Positions 16,429 to 27,431 of a stretch of DNA of 64,000 nucleotides are shown piece by piece. This DNA is from Gammaproteobacteria bacterium. GTDB lineage: Bacteria > Pseudomonadota > Gammaproteobacteria > Steroidobacterales > Woeseiaceae. The stretch lies in NCBI GenBank assembly GCA_013151645.1, contig JAADHU010000051.1, positions 1 to 64,000 of the forward strand, written 5' to 3'. Numbering within the stretch: position 1 is the first letter of the stretch; the number at the start of each line of letters is the position of its first letter. The translations under genes were made by a program, and so were the position numbers. The notes beneath the pieces were generated by a model. It made no database searches. It had not been told where the DNA came from and saw only the letters and a list, made by a program, of their open reading frames with translations.

Positions 16429-17334
16429 ATGATTTCTTCTACCAAAAGTCCGACTGTTCCCGCCGGAAGCCGACGGCATCTTCCAGCGCAACAATCGTTC
16501 GTACTTTTGGCCGTTCTGCTTTTCGCCTATGTGCCTGGCCATGCAGCAGAGGTCTCTCCTCACTGGAACAAATCGAGCTGCGATACCTGCCACGACAGTC
16601 CAGCGCCAACCGACAGGTCCGATATCAGGCTTCACGACAACGACACAATGTGTACGAACTGTCATGATGAGACGTCCGCTGCGGTTTGTCCGCATCCGAC
16701 CGATATACCGGTAAGAAATTCCGGGCCGCTGCAACTGGCGGACGTATACGGTACGGCACTGGTCGATGAACGCATTGTCTGCACAACCTGCCACGCGGTC
16801 GTACTGCAGTGTACCGGGGGACGACAGGAGCACTACCAAAACCCCTCCTTTCTGCGAAACGGTCCGTTTCGACCGGGTCAGGCCTGTTTCGAATGTCACG
16901 ACGCAGCGGAATACGAGAAGCTGAATCCACACCAGTTCGATCAGGCCGGCGAATCGTCGGCCTGCCTGTTCTGCCACGAAGACCGGCCGGATGCCGACGC
17001 CGTCACCCGCATCCAGTTCCGGCTGAGTGGCGCCGCACAATGCCTCGGTTGTCACCCGGTTGTACCACACCCGCTATCGGTGCTCGGTTCAACCGTGACA
17101 GATAAGTGGACACACCTCGTCGTTCCGCCCGCCGACATGTTGGTTCGCATGAAAGCGGCTGAGGATCGGACTGGCGTCGCACTGCCACTTGATTCTGAAG
17201 ACGGCTCGGTCAATTGCACTACCTGCCACAACGTACACGATCCGGAGTTACCCGACTATTCGCTACAGTCCGAACGAGGTACGAGTAACAAGTTGCGCAT
17301 GCGCAATATTTGCGAGGCATGCCATGACAAGTAA
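16429..17334 (+). CDS. Octaheme cytochrome c
   Basis: The precursor has 301 residues, a signal peptide ending near PGHAA (about 40), and eight CXXCH motifs: CDTCH, CTNCH, CTTCH, CFECH, CLFCH, CLGCH, CTTCH and CEACH, the last three residues from the C-terminus. There is no catalytic-site signature of nitrite, hydroxylamine or tetrathionate reductases (for example CXXCK), so electron transfer rather than catalysis is likely. It follows the 12-heme gene after 12 bases and overlaps the next gene by 11. Probably periplasmic or part of the outer-membrane conduit. No named family recognised. Confidence 0.82.
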   Translation: MISSTKSPTVPAGSRRHLPAQQSFVLLAVLLFAYVPGHAAEVSPHWNKSSCDTCHDSPAPTDRSDIRLHDNDTMCTNCHDETSAAVCPHPTDIPVRNSGPLQLADVYGTALVDERIVCTTCHAVVLQCTGGRQEHYQNPSFLRNGPFRPGQACFECHDAAEYEKLNPHQFDQAGESSACLFCHEDRPDADAVTRIQFRLSGAAQCLGCHPVVPHPLSVLGSTVTDKWTHLVVPPADMLVRMKAAEDRTGVALPLDSEDGSVNCTTCHNVHDPELPDYSLQSERGTSNKLRMRNICEACHDK

Positions 17335-18271
17335 CCGTCGAAGAACGAACAAGACCGACGGCGTCGTGATTCTTTTCGTGACGATTGTGTTCGCGAATTG
17401 CGTCTGGGCCGCCGACGTTGCGACCGTACCGTTTCGAATCGTTCAGGAAATGGGCCTGGAAGCGCAAGACCCATTGTCGTTGCCTACGGACGTTGCCGTG
17501 GCCGATAACGGCAATCTGTACGTCGTCGATAGCGGTAACCATCGTGTCGTGATATTCGATTCTTCCGGGCGTCGAATCGGCCAGCTTGGCCAACAGGGAT
17601 CGGACGATGGACAGCTTCAGGACCCGGTCGGCATAGACATCGCAGCGAACGGTGGAATCTACGTCGCTGACCGCGGCAATAGCCGAATCGCGAAGTTTTT
17701 TTCCGATGGTTCCCCGCCGATATCGATACCGCTGCAGGAAAACGGGAAAGACGTTGTGCCGATTGATGTTGCGGTATCGCCGTTGGCCGACGAATTATTT
17801 GTTACAAGCAATAACAGCCATCGTGTGCTGGTGTTCTCCAGCACCGGCGAACTTCTCAGAAGTTGGGGAGGAGAAGGTGCCGATCCCGGACAATTCCGTT
17901 ATCCCGCGACCCTGACGTTGGCCGGGGATGCTGTATTCGTCGTCGACGTGCTGAATGCGCGCGTTCAACGTTTTGACGTTGCCGGTGGCTCGAACAAGGA
18001 ATTCGGCAAGCTCGGCGCAGGCCCGGGCACGTTTTTTCGCCCAAAGGGTATTGCTGTCGATGCATCGGGTCGGGTTTACGTCACTGATAGTTACCTGGGG
18101 GTTATCCAGGTCTTTTCTTCCGACGGAGAGTTTCTGCATGCTGTCGGTGACGACGGTGTGCCGACCCGCTTTGATAACCCGGTCGGCCTGACGACCCTTG
18201 GCGAGCAGATAGTTCTGGTGCAGATGCTCCCACATACAATCTTGATAATTGAGCCGGAGCCTGGAACATGA
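17324..18271 (+). CDS. Secreted NHL-repeat beta-propeller protein
   Basis: With the ATG at 17324 the product is 315 residues with a signal peptide (VVILFVTIVFANCVWAA). Unlike the other two propellers of this operon it appears not to be a lipoprotein; a cysteine lies in the signal core (FANC) but without a good lipobox. NHL repeats are clear, for example DNGNLYVVDSGNHRVVIF and DASGRVYVTDSYLGVIQVF. The start is chosen because it begins the signal peptide and overlaps the upstream cytochrome by 11 bases; the open frame upstream is the cytochrome's shadow. It overlaps the next gene as ATGA. Likely a cytochrome partner or scaffold. Confidence 0.82.
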   Translation: MTSNRRRTNKTDGVVILFVTIVFANCVWAADVATVPFRIVQEMGLEAQDPLSLPTDVAVADNGNLYVVDSGNHRVVIFDSSGRRIGQLGQQGSDDGQLQDPVGIDIAANGGIYVADRGNSRIAKFFSDGSPPISIPLQENGKDVVPIDVAVSPLADELFVTSNNSHRVLVFSSTGELLRSWGGEGADPGQFRYPATLTLAGDAVFVVDVLNARVQRFDVAGGSNKEFGKLGAGPGTFFRPKGIAVDASGRVYVTDSYLGVIQVFSSDGEFLHAVGDDGVPTRFDNPVGLTTLGEQIVLVQMLPHTILIIEPEPGT

Positions 18272-19257
18272 AGTACAGGTTGCTCGGTGCAATGCTTGCC
18301 GTCGCGGCCGGCCTGACTCCGTTTCGGGCTGACGAGGTCGCTGCGGAGGAAGTAGCGGAGCTTTTCAAATGTCCGGTCTGTCATACGGACCGGTTACGGG
18401 AGAACAAGCGGCGGCGTGCCATAACCCTGGTACCGCACGATCCCAGGCCGGTTTTGGATACCGGGAAACAAATGGAAAGCAGCACGCCGGCGATGTGCTT
18501 CTCTTGTCATGACGGATTTGTTGAAGACTCCCGGTCGCTCTGGAAACGTGGCCACAAAGGACATCGGGTCGGTATGCTGCCATCGGCGTCGATCAACCAG
18601 CCACGAAATGACGATGAACCGGTATTTCCCATGAACGATGACGGCCGGATGTATTGTGGCAGCTGCCACTCAGCACACCAGATCGAAGATGCACAGTACG
18701 CAGGACCTCCGTTCATGCGGGTGGACCCGCTCGATGGCAACCTTTGCCAGGCTTGCCACGATGATAAGAGGTCGATCGCCGGCAGTGACCATGTACGTAG
18801 CAATAGCCGACGCCGAAAAGCGCCGGCTGATTTCGAATCGCGGGGTGCCTGCAGTCGCTGCCATATCGCTCACGATGCCAAGGGTCCCGTGTTGTGGGCG
18901 CGCGAACCGGGTGCAGGTAACACGCCCGTCAACACGCTTTGTACGAGTTGCCACGAAGACGAAGTGCATCCTTCCGAGCATCCGGCGGAGGTCGTGGCCT
19001 GGGCACAAGCATTACGCGAGCCGTTTCGAACGCCAACCGGCGTACCGATGCCGGTGTTCGACTCCGGTGGACTGCAATCCGACAACGGCTCCATCGGCTG
19101 TCCTACCTGTCACAATGCGCACCGACAGCGTGCTGCCGATCTGCCGCCTTACCGAGTCGGAAAGTTTCTTCGGTTGTCAAAGACCCGGGACTTTCTGTGC
19201 GCGGACTGCCATGACGGATCGTCCCTGCGTCGCTACCTTTATTTTCATTCTGAGTGA
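18268..19257 (+). CDS. Octaheme cytochrome c (doubled-CXXCH type)
   Basis: The protein has 329 residues, a signal peptide of about 20-25 residues, and eight CXXCH motifs: CPVCH, CFSCH, CGSCH, CQACH, CSRCH, CTSCH, CPTCH and CADCH. Several are followed by H within three residues (CGSCHSAH, CSRCHIAH, CPTCHNAH), the spacing of doubled-CXXCH domains. No reductase-type CXXCK is present. It starts inside the stop of the propeller gene (ATGA) and closes the tightly packed part of the operon. Probably a soluble periplasmic or surface electron carrier. Confidence 0.83.
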   Translation: MKYRLLGAMLAVAAGLTPFRADEVAAEEVAELFKCPVCHTDRLRENKRRRAITLVPHDPRPVLDTGKQMESSTPAMCFSCHDGFVEDSRSLWKRGHKGHRVGMLPSASINQPRNDDEPVFPMNDDGRMYCGSCHSAHQIEDAQYAGPPFMRVDPLDGNLCQACHDDKRSIAGSDHVRSNSRRRKAPADFESRGACSRCHIAHDAKGPVLWAREPGAGNTPVNTLCTSCHEDEVHPSEHPAEVVAWAQALREPFRTPTGVPMPVFDSGGLQSDNGSIGCPTCHNAHRQRAADLPPYRVGKFLRLSKTRDFLCADCHDGSSLRRYLYFHSE

Positions 19258-19400
19258 GCACGAAAACTACGCATTAGACGGGCCTGACTTCGTACATCTA
19301 CTTATGGTTCCGCACAGGCACTAACGCTACTTTGGAGATAGCAAATACTGACAAAAATTCTCACCAATACTCTCAAAGGTTTCCAGGGAGGCACTCGAAG

Positions 19401-20030
19401 ATGCTTATTTTCAGCGGGAAAATTCGGTCGCAACTAACGGTACTGGTTTGCGCAATTTGGTTTCTTGTTCCGTTGGTAAATGCGGATGTGCTCGATGATG
19501 TCAAAGAATGCGATAGCTGCCACGGTGTCGACGGCGTCAGTACCGAAAGCGACATCCCGACAATTGCCGGTGCGTCCGCGTTTGTACTTGAAGAATACAT
19601 GTACCAGTTTCGTGAAGATGCCCGACCCTGCCGCGAATCCAAATTTCGTTCCGGGGATACGGACCGTCCGGCTACCGATATGTGTACGATCGCCAAGAAT
19701 CTCGATGAAGACGAATTTGCCGGGCTGGCAGAACACTACAGTGGCAAGACGTTCATGGCCGCCAAGCAGGATTTCGACGTCGCCAAGGCTGAAGCTGGAA
19801 GGTCTATCCACAAGAAAAATTGCGAAAAATGCCATTCAGATGGCGGTAGTTACGCGGATGACGATGCGGGGCTTCTCGCCGGCCAATGGATGCCCTACCT
19901 GAAGGAAACGTTTGAGGACTATGTTGCCGGTGACCGGGACATGATGGAAGACAAAATGAAACAGAAGATCGAGGCGCTGGACGCGGAGTCTTTCGATGCA
20001 CTGCTTCACTTCTATGCAAGCCTGCAGTAG
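19401..20030 (+). CDS. Diheme cytochrome c, c4/c553-like
   Basis: The 209-residue product has a signal peptide (LTVLVCAIWFLVPLVNA), then two class I cytochrome halves: CDSCHGVDG near residue 39 and CEKCHSDGG in the second half. Two additional cysteines (PCRES and DMC) lie in the first half, perhaps a disulfide. The start at 19401 has the strong Shine-Dalgarno AGGGAGG at 19385-19391. A 143-base gap separates it from the octaheme gene, so it may have its own promoter. As a soluble periplasmic diheme carrier directly before a NapC-type gene, it likely accepts electrons from that quinol dehydrogenase. Confidence 0.82.
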   Translation: MLIFSGKIRSQLTVLVCAIWFLVPLVNADVLDDVKECDSCHGVDGVSTESDIPTIAGASAFVLEEYMYQFREDARPCRESKFRSGDTDRPATDMCTIAKNLDEDEFAGLAEHYSGKTFMAAKQDFDVAKAEAGRSIHKKNCEKCHSDGGSYADDDAGLLAGQWMPYLKETFEDYVAGDRDMMEDKMKQKIEALDAESFDALLHFYASLQ

Positions 20031-20101
20031 TCGCAGCACACGTCAACATTCAAGCCGAACAATCCGTCCGATACCGACAATGAAACTGAGCGGAGCATGT
20101 T

Positions 20102-20719
20102 ATGACTGAGGCTAACGACGATAAAACACGGTCAGAAAGCAAGTGGGGAAAGCTTTGGCGCAAACCGGACCGATGGTTTTATTTCGGCGTGCCACTCGGT
20201 GGCTATCTATTATTCGTTGTTGGCGTGCTGTTCTGGGGCGGATTCAATACCGTGCTCGAGGCTTCGAGCACGGAAACGTTTTGCATTTCATGCCATGAAA
20301 TGAAAGACAACGTCTACGAGGAATATCAGCAGACGATCCACTACTCGAATCGCACCGGTGTCCGAGCCACATGCCCTGATTGTCATGTGCCAAAGCAATG
20401 GGTTCCCAAGATGATCCGGAAAATGCAGGCGACCGTCCACGAAATTCCACACTGGATCCTCGGTACGATCGATACACCTGAAAAATTCGATAAACGGCGC
20501 CTGTATCTTGCCAAACGCGTCTGGAGCAGTATGGAGCGTACAGACTCGCGCGAGTGCCGCAATTGCCATGAATTGCAGCACATGGACCTCAGTGCCCAGG
20601 CCCGTACCGCGAGCCGCAAGCACACGCTAAAAAGGCAAATCGAACGGGGAGAAACCTGCATAGATTGTCATCAGGGTATCGCTCACACTTTGCCGGAGGG
20701 CTGGGAAGACGAATTCTGA
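20102..20719 (+). CDS. NapC/NirT-family tetraheme quinol dehydrogenase
   Basis: The 205-residue protein has one N-terminal transmembrane helix (about 27-50, FGVPLGGYLLFVVGVLFWGG) and four CXXCH motifs: CISCHEM, CPDCH, CRNCH and CIDCHQG, in the NapC/NirT/CymA pattern. This family oxidises menaquinol or ubiquinol at the inner membrane and passes electrons to periplasmic acceptors. It is last in the cytochrome region, 71 bases after the diheme gene, and no nitrate or nitrite reductase lies nearby. By analogy with CymA it is the probable entry point of electrons into this pathway. Confidence 0.9.
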   Translation: MTEANDDKTRSESKWGKLWRKPDRWFYFGVPLGGYLLFVVGVLFWGGFNTVLEASSTETFCISCHEMKDNVYEEYQQTIHYSNRTGVRATCPDCHVPKQWVPKMIRKMQATVHEIPHWILGTIDTPEKFDKRRLYLAKRVWSSMERTDSRECRNCHELQHMDLSAQARTASRKHTLKRQIERGETCIDCHQGIAHTLPEGWEDEF

Positions 20720-20729
20720 CCGATCGCGA

Positions 20730-21641
20730 CTATGTCATGACCTGCGTTTTCGCGAAATAGTGCTCTACCAATTGATAGAAACGAGTTACATACAGAGGTT
20801 TTTCAGCCTGGAACGCGTGCACAAAATAAAACGGCCATTTCCGTCCGCGGTACTGCTTCAGTATTCGCACCAGTGTGTTATCAAGAATGAGCGGCAGGCT
20901 CGCGACATCCGGAAGCAGCACCAGGCCCATGTGTTGTTTGGCCAGTTCGATCGCAGCAGGCAGAGTGTTGGTTCTGGCGAAGCGCTGTAAATTGAGTGGT
21001 TCAGGACGACTGTCGATCGCGTTTTCGTAAACGGCCAACGGGTTTTTTTGCCAATCAGTCGCAATCCAGCGGTGCTGTTGCAGGTCTTCCGGAGTTCTTG
21101 GATCACCATGCCGTTGAATGTACGCCGGGGTGGCACACCAGATTTCTGTCATGGTTCCCACTGGCAATGCGCGGTAGCTACTGTCCTTAAGTTCACCACC
21201 ATAAATCGCAACGTCCAGTTTGTCCTGAACCAGATCCATTTTCCGGTCGGTCACGATGAGTCGCGGTTCCAAGCCTGGATACTCCTGGCACAATTGGCGT
21301 ATAGCAGGAATGGCAATATCGCGCTCGAGCGAATGGGGGAACGTTATCGAGAAGGTACCGGTCGGGGTCGTCTCGAGGTTGCTCAATTCAACAAACGCCA
21401 GGTCCACCTGCGCTTGCAGTAATTCGCAACGAACCAATAACTTGTTACCCAGAGCCGTAACGGATAGCCCGCGTGTGTTACGAGTCAACAATTGCGAACC
21501 TACCTCGCGTTCCAATCGACTCACGTGTTGGCTCACCGCGGATTTGCTCATTCCGAGATGCCTGGCCGCTTGTGTAAATGAGCCCTTATTGGCCACTTCG
21601 GCAAATATCAGGAGCGAAGGCAGGCGTTTTACTTTGTTCAT
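20730..21641 (-). CDS. LysR-family transcriptional regulator
   Basis: A 303-residue LysR regulator. Residues 5-60 form the helix-turn-helix (FAEVANKGSFTQAARHLGMS, KSAVSQHVSRLE); residues 90-295 form the substrate-binding-like effector domain. ATG at 21641 is preferred over an in-frame GTG at 21653. It diverges from the DUF1330/quinone oxidoreductase pair across 97 bases, the classic LysR arrangement, so it probably controls those genes and itself. It converges on the NapC gene with only 10 bases between stops. Confidence 0.9.
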   Translation of the reverse strand: MNKVKRLPSLLIFAEVANKGSFTQAARHLGMSKSAVSQHVSRLEREVGSQLLTRNTRGLSVTALGNKLLVRCELLQAQVDLAFVELSNLETTPTGTFSITFPHSLERDIAIPAIRQLCQEYPGLEPRLIVTDRKMDLVQDKLDVAIYGGELKDSSYRALPVGTMTEIWCATPAYIQRHGDPRTPEDLQQHRWIATDWQKNPLAVYENAIDSRPEPLNLQRFARTNTLPAAIELAKQHMGLVLLPDVASLPLILDNTLVRILKQYRGRKWPFYFVHAFQAEKPLYVTRFYQLVEHYFAKTQVMT

Positions 21642-21672
21642 ATAAGTGAACACTGAGTTCGTTTAATGGCTA

Positions 21673-21701
21673 TTGTTCGAATTATCAATCCTTCTTACAA
21701 T
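21673..21701 (+). promoter_or_regulatory. Promoter of the DUF1330/oxidoreductase pair
   Basis: TTGTTC (21673-21678), exactly 17 bases, then TACAAT (21696-21701) resembles a sigma-70 promoter. The predicted transcript begins near 21708 and leaves about 30 bases before the ATG at 21739. The site lies in the LysR divergent region, so LysR probably acts here. Confidence 0.5.
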
Positions 21702-21738
21702 GCCGTCAACTTAATCAACCGTGCACAGAATCGAGACT

Positions 21739-22017
21739 ATGAGCGCCTATATTGTTGTTGACATGACCCCCGTGAATGCAGAGAGACTCCAGGAATACGG
21801 CGCCGCGGCGGCCGCTACCATTGCAAGGTATGACGGAGAGTTTATTGTGAAGGGTGCGATTGAACCCCTGAATGGCGGCCGTCATCACCAAAGCAAAGTC
21901 ATTATCCAGTTTCCGGATCGCGAGGCTGCGTTGAACTGGTATCGATCCGACGATTACCAGGCCTTAGTCCCGTTGCGGGATCGGGGTATGGACGCCACTT
22001 TTCACCTGGTCGGCTAG
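21739..22017 (+). CDS. DUF1330-family protein
   Basis: A 92-residue protein with the DUF1330 pattern: MSAYIVVDMTPVN, GGEF-like GEFIVKGA, then FPDREAALNWYRSDDYQAL. The fold is a dimeric alpha/beta barrel of ferredoxin type. No reaction is established for the family. ATG at 21739 starts the conserved MSAYIVV; a GTG at 21721 is in frame but outside the family's usual length. It is 41 bases before the oxidoreductase gene and probably cotranscribed. Confidence 0.85.
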   Translation: MSAYIVVDMTPVNAERLQEYGAAAAATIARYDGEFIVKGAIEPLNGGRHHQSKVIIQFPDREAALNWYRSDDYQALVPLRDRGMDATFHLVG

Positions 22018-22058
22018 TTTTCCCACCCGCCATCCACTTCGCTTCGAGGAACATCAGT

Positions 22059-23060
22059 ATGTCTGCGCAAACGGCAAAGGTAGTACGCTTCTACCAAACT
22101 GGCGATGCGTCTGTACTCAAACTGGAGGAGCAGGTGCTGACGAAACCGGGACCCGGCGAGGTCCGAATAAAGGTCGACGCTTTCGGCCTGAACCGAGCCG
22201 AAATCATGTTCCGTGAAGGCCAATACCTGGAAGCGCCAGAGTTCCCTTCGAAGCTGGGTTACGAAGCGTCCGGCGTGATCGATGCTCTTGGGGAAGGAGT
22301 CGATACGTTTGTCGTGGGTGAGCGCGTGAGTAGCGTGCCCGCATTTTTCATGGGAAAGTATGGCGTCTACGGAGAAAGCGCCACACTACCTGCCACCGCC
22401 GTTGCCAGGTACAGCGACTCTTTGTCACCGATCGAGGGCACCGCTATCTGGATGCCGTACATCACCGCCTACGGTTTGTTATTGGAGGTCGGCAACCTAA
22501 CTCGCGGTCAGGCGGTACTGATTACGGCGGCCAGCAGCAGTGTCGGAATCGCTGCGATCCAGATTGCCAAGGCGGCAGGGGCCACCGTCATTGCGACCAC
22601 CCGTGGCACTGACAAGGTGGAGTCGCTTTACGAAATTGGCGCCGAGCACGTAATCGCGACCACTGAGCAGGAACTGGTTGACGCCGTAATGGAGCTGACT
22701 GACGGGAAGGGCGTAAATCTGATACTTGATCCGATTGGCGGACCCATTTTGACAGAGCTTGCCGGCGCGGCGGCGCCGCTGGCGACGATCGTAGAGTATG
22801 GCGCACTGGATAAGGAGCCGACGCCATTCCCGCTGTTCGTTGCGTTGGGCAAGGGACTGACTATTCGTGGCTATACCATCTTCGAAACCTCGACAGACCC
22901 GAAGAGGCTGGCGCAAGCGACGGATTTCATCAATGCCTCCCTGGAAACAGGCGCGATCAAACCGCTGATCGATCGGGTGTTCACGCTCTCCGAAATCCGA
23001 AAGGCGCACGAGTACATGGCATCCAATCAGCAGATGGGGAAAATTGTCGTCACTGTCTGA
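22059..23060 (+). CDS. Zinc-independent alcohol dehydrogenase/quinone oxidoreductase (MDR family)
   Basis: A 333-residue medium-chain dehydrogenase/reductase. The N-terminal GroES-like half includes GPGEVRIKVDAFGLNRAEIM and GYEASGVI; the Rossmann half has ITAASSSVGIAAIQIAKAAG for NADPH. The GHE zinc signature and structural zinc cysteines are absent, so it fits quinone oxidoreductase or enoyl reductase-like members rather than zinc alcohol dehydrogenases. Together with the DUF1330 gene under LysR control it may deal with quinones or reactive carbonyls, which is a guess. Confidence 0.87.
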   Translation: MSAQTAKVVRFYQTGDASVLKLEEQVLTKPGPGEVRIKVDAFGLNRAEIMFREGQYLEAPEFPSKLGYEASGVIDALGEGVDTFVVGERVSSVPAFFMGKYGVYGESATLPATAVARYSDSLSPIEGTAIWMPYITAYGLLLEVGNLTRGQAVLITAASSSVGIAAIQIAKAAGATVIATTRGTDKVESLYEIGAEHVIATTEQELVDAVMELTDGKGVNLILDPIGGPILTELAGAAAPLATIVEYGALDKEPTPFPLFVALGKGLTIRGYTIFETSTDPKRLAQATDFINASLETGAIKPLIDRVFTLSEIRKAHEYMASNQQMGKIVVTV

Positions 23061-23267
23061 GCGTAATGGTTGCTATCAGACGGTCAATATAGACCTCATC
23101 AAATCAACCAATTCGGTTCCTCCCCTTGCTCTGCTAAGTTGTAGCCGACACTCTTGGAATTTCGGTCTGCCGCTACCGCAGTAGATTTACGTATCGCATG
23201 CCCGATCCAGGACAGATACGGTTAGTCATCTATACCCGAAGCGGGCACCGCCGGAGTCATTCCCTGT

Positions 23268-26074
<2,807 letters not shown>

Positions 26075-26180
26075 CGACCTGCTGTGGTATCTGCCTATTG
26101 CAAATCGCGATGAGAAAGCAGAACGTCCAGCGCTTACGTTGAAACGAATCGGCGACAGCATCACTACAGGGGAACTTCGG

Positions 26181-27392
26181 ATGGACTACGACATAGTCAT
26201 TGTGGGTGCAGGCCCGGCAGGCTTGAGCTTCGCACGGTCTCTCGCCGACAGTGGCTTGAATATCGCGTTGATCGAGAAACAACCGGAGGCGCAACTCGCG
26301 GCACCCGAGTTCGACGGACGGGATATAGCGTTAACGCACCTTTCGGTGCGTATTTTGAAAGAGCTTGGTATCTGGGCACGCTTCAAGGCCTCGGATCGAC
26401 CGGCCATCAAGGAAGCGAGGGTTCTGGACGGTAAGTCACCGTATTCCCTGAACTTCGATGTCAAAAAAGAGCCGCTTGAAGAACTCGGCTACCTTGTCTC
26501 GAATCATGTAATTCGCAAGGCACTGTTTGACGAGATTCGGACCATTGACAATATTTCGATGCTGTTTGACCTGGCGGTAACAGCGCTGGCGACGGACAAC
26601 CGCATGGCCTCCACCACTTTGTCCGATGGCAGGGTGTTGAAATCACGCCTTGTCATCGCCGCCGACAGTCGATTCTCGGCCTTGCGCCGCATGGCGGGAA
26701 TATCCGCTTCGATGCACGATTTCGGGCGTGTTTGTATCGTTTGCCGCATGGAACACCAAAGGCGTCACAACAGCGTCGCGTTCGAGTGTTTTGACTACGG
26801 CAGAACGCTGGCGGTATTGCCGCTTTCCGGCCATCAATCTTCCATCGTATTAACAGCTCCAATGGATCAACGCGATGCGTTCATGAATATGGATAGCGAC
26901 GAATTCGGTCGTGATATTCGACAACGCTTCAACAGCCGCTACGGCGAAATGACGCTCACGACCAGGCGGTTCGCTTATCCACTCGTCGGCGTTCACGCAA
27001 CGACCTTCTATGCACGGCGATTTGCGCTAGTCGGCGATGCCGCCGTTGGAATGCACCCGGTCACTGCGCATGGTTACAATCTTGGGCTCAGTGGCGCTAA
27101 TATTCTTGCGACGGAAATCACCAAAGCGGTGGCCGAAGAGCGCGATATCGGTGCATCGGCGCTGCTCGAAAGGTATTCCCGCAAACACATGCGGACAACC
27201 AAACCGATGTATCACGGCACCAATGAGATTGTTAAGTTTTTCACGGACGATCGATTGCCGGCGAGACTGGCGCGAAAAGTGGCGTTGCGTCTGGCGAACA
27301 ATGTGCCGCCGTTGAAGAATGCGATACGGAGAAAGCTCACGCAAACTGCGGAAGTCGGTGGTTTGGTACCGTCCTTTTCCGGATCGAAGTAG
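26181..27392 (+). CDS. FAD-dependent UbiH/UbiM-type hydroxylase
   Basis: A 403-residue flavoprotein monooxygenase: DYDIVIVGAGPAGLSFARSL binds FAD, GRDIALTH lies after it, and GDAAVGMHPVTAHGYNLGLS is the second FAD motif. The order and wording fit the UbiH/UbiF/VisC family and especially UbiM, the multi-position ubiquinone-ring hydroxylase. ATG at 26181 with AGGGGAA just upstream. Ubiquinone synthesis is the family role, but its position 106 bases after the phenol-lyase allows a role in phenol hydroxylation; the sequence does not decide. Confidence 0.8.
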   Translation: MDYDIVIVGAGPAGLSFARSLADSGLNIALIEKQPEAQLAAPEFDGRDIALTHLSVRILKELGIWARFKASDRPAIKEARVLDGKSPYSLNFDVKKEPLEELGYLVSNHVIRKALFDEIRTIDNISMLFDLAVTALATDNRMASTTLSDGRVLKSRLVIAADSRFSALRRMAGISASMHDFGRVCIVCRMEHQRRHNSVAFECFDYGRTLAVLPLSGHQSSIVLTAPMDQRDAFMNMDSDEFGRDIRQRFNSRYGEMTLTTRRFAYPLVGVHATTFYARRFALVGDAAVGMHPVTAHGYNLGLSGANILATEITKAVAEERDIGASALLERYSRKHMRTTKPMYHGTNEIVKFFTDDRLPARLARKVALRLANNVPPLKNAIRRKLTQTAEVGGLVPSFSGSK

Positions 27393-27431
27393 TTCCGGGG
27401 ATAACGTTTATGCGGGCTTGAGGTCACGACT

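Noticed and set aside
16072-17070. A 332-codon open frame on the minus strand
   Set aside because: It lies antisense to two multiheme cytochrome genes whose CXXCH motifs prove the plus-strand frames; an artefact of GC-rich coding sequence.
23061-23267. TnaC-type leader before tryptophanase
   Set aside because: No short frame with a suitable Trp codon and proline was found in the upstream 207 bases.
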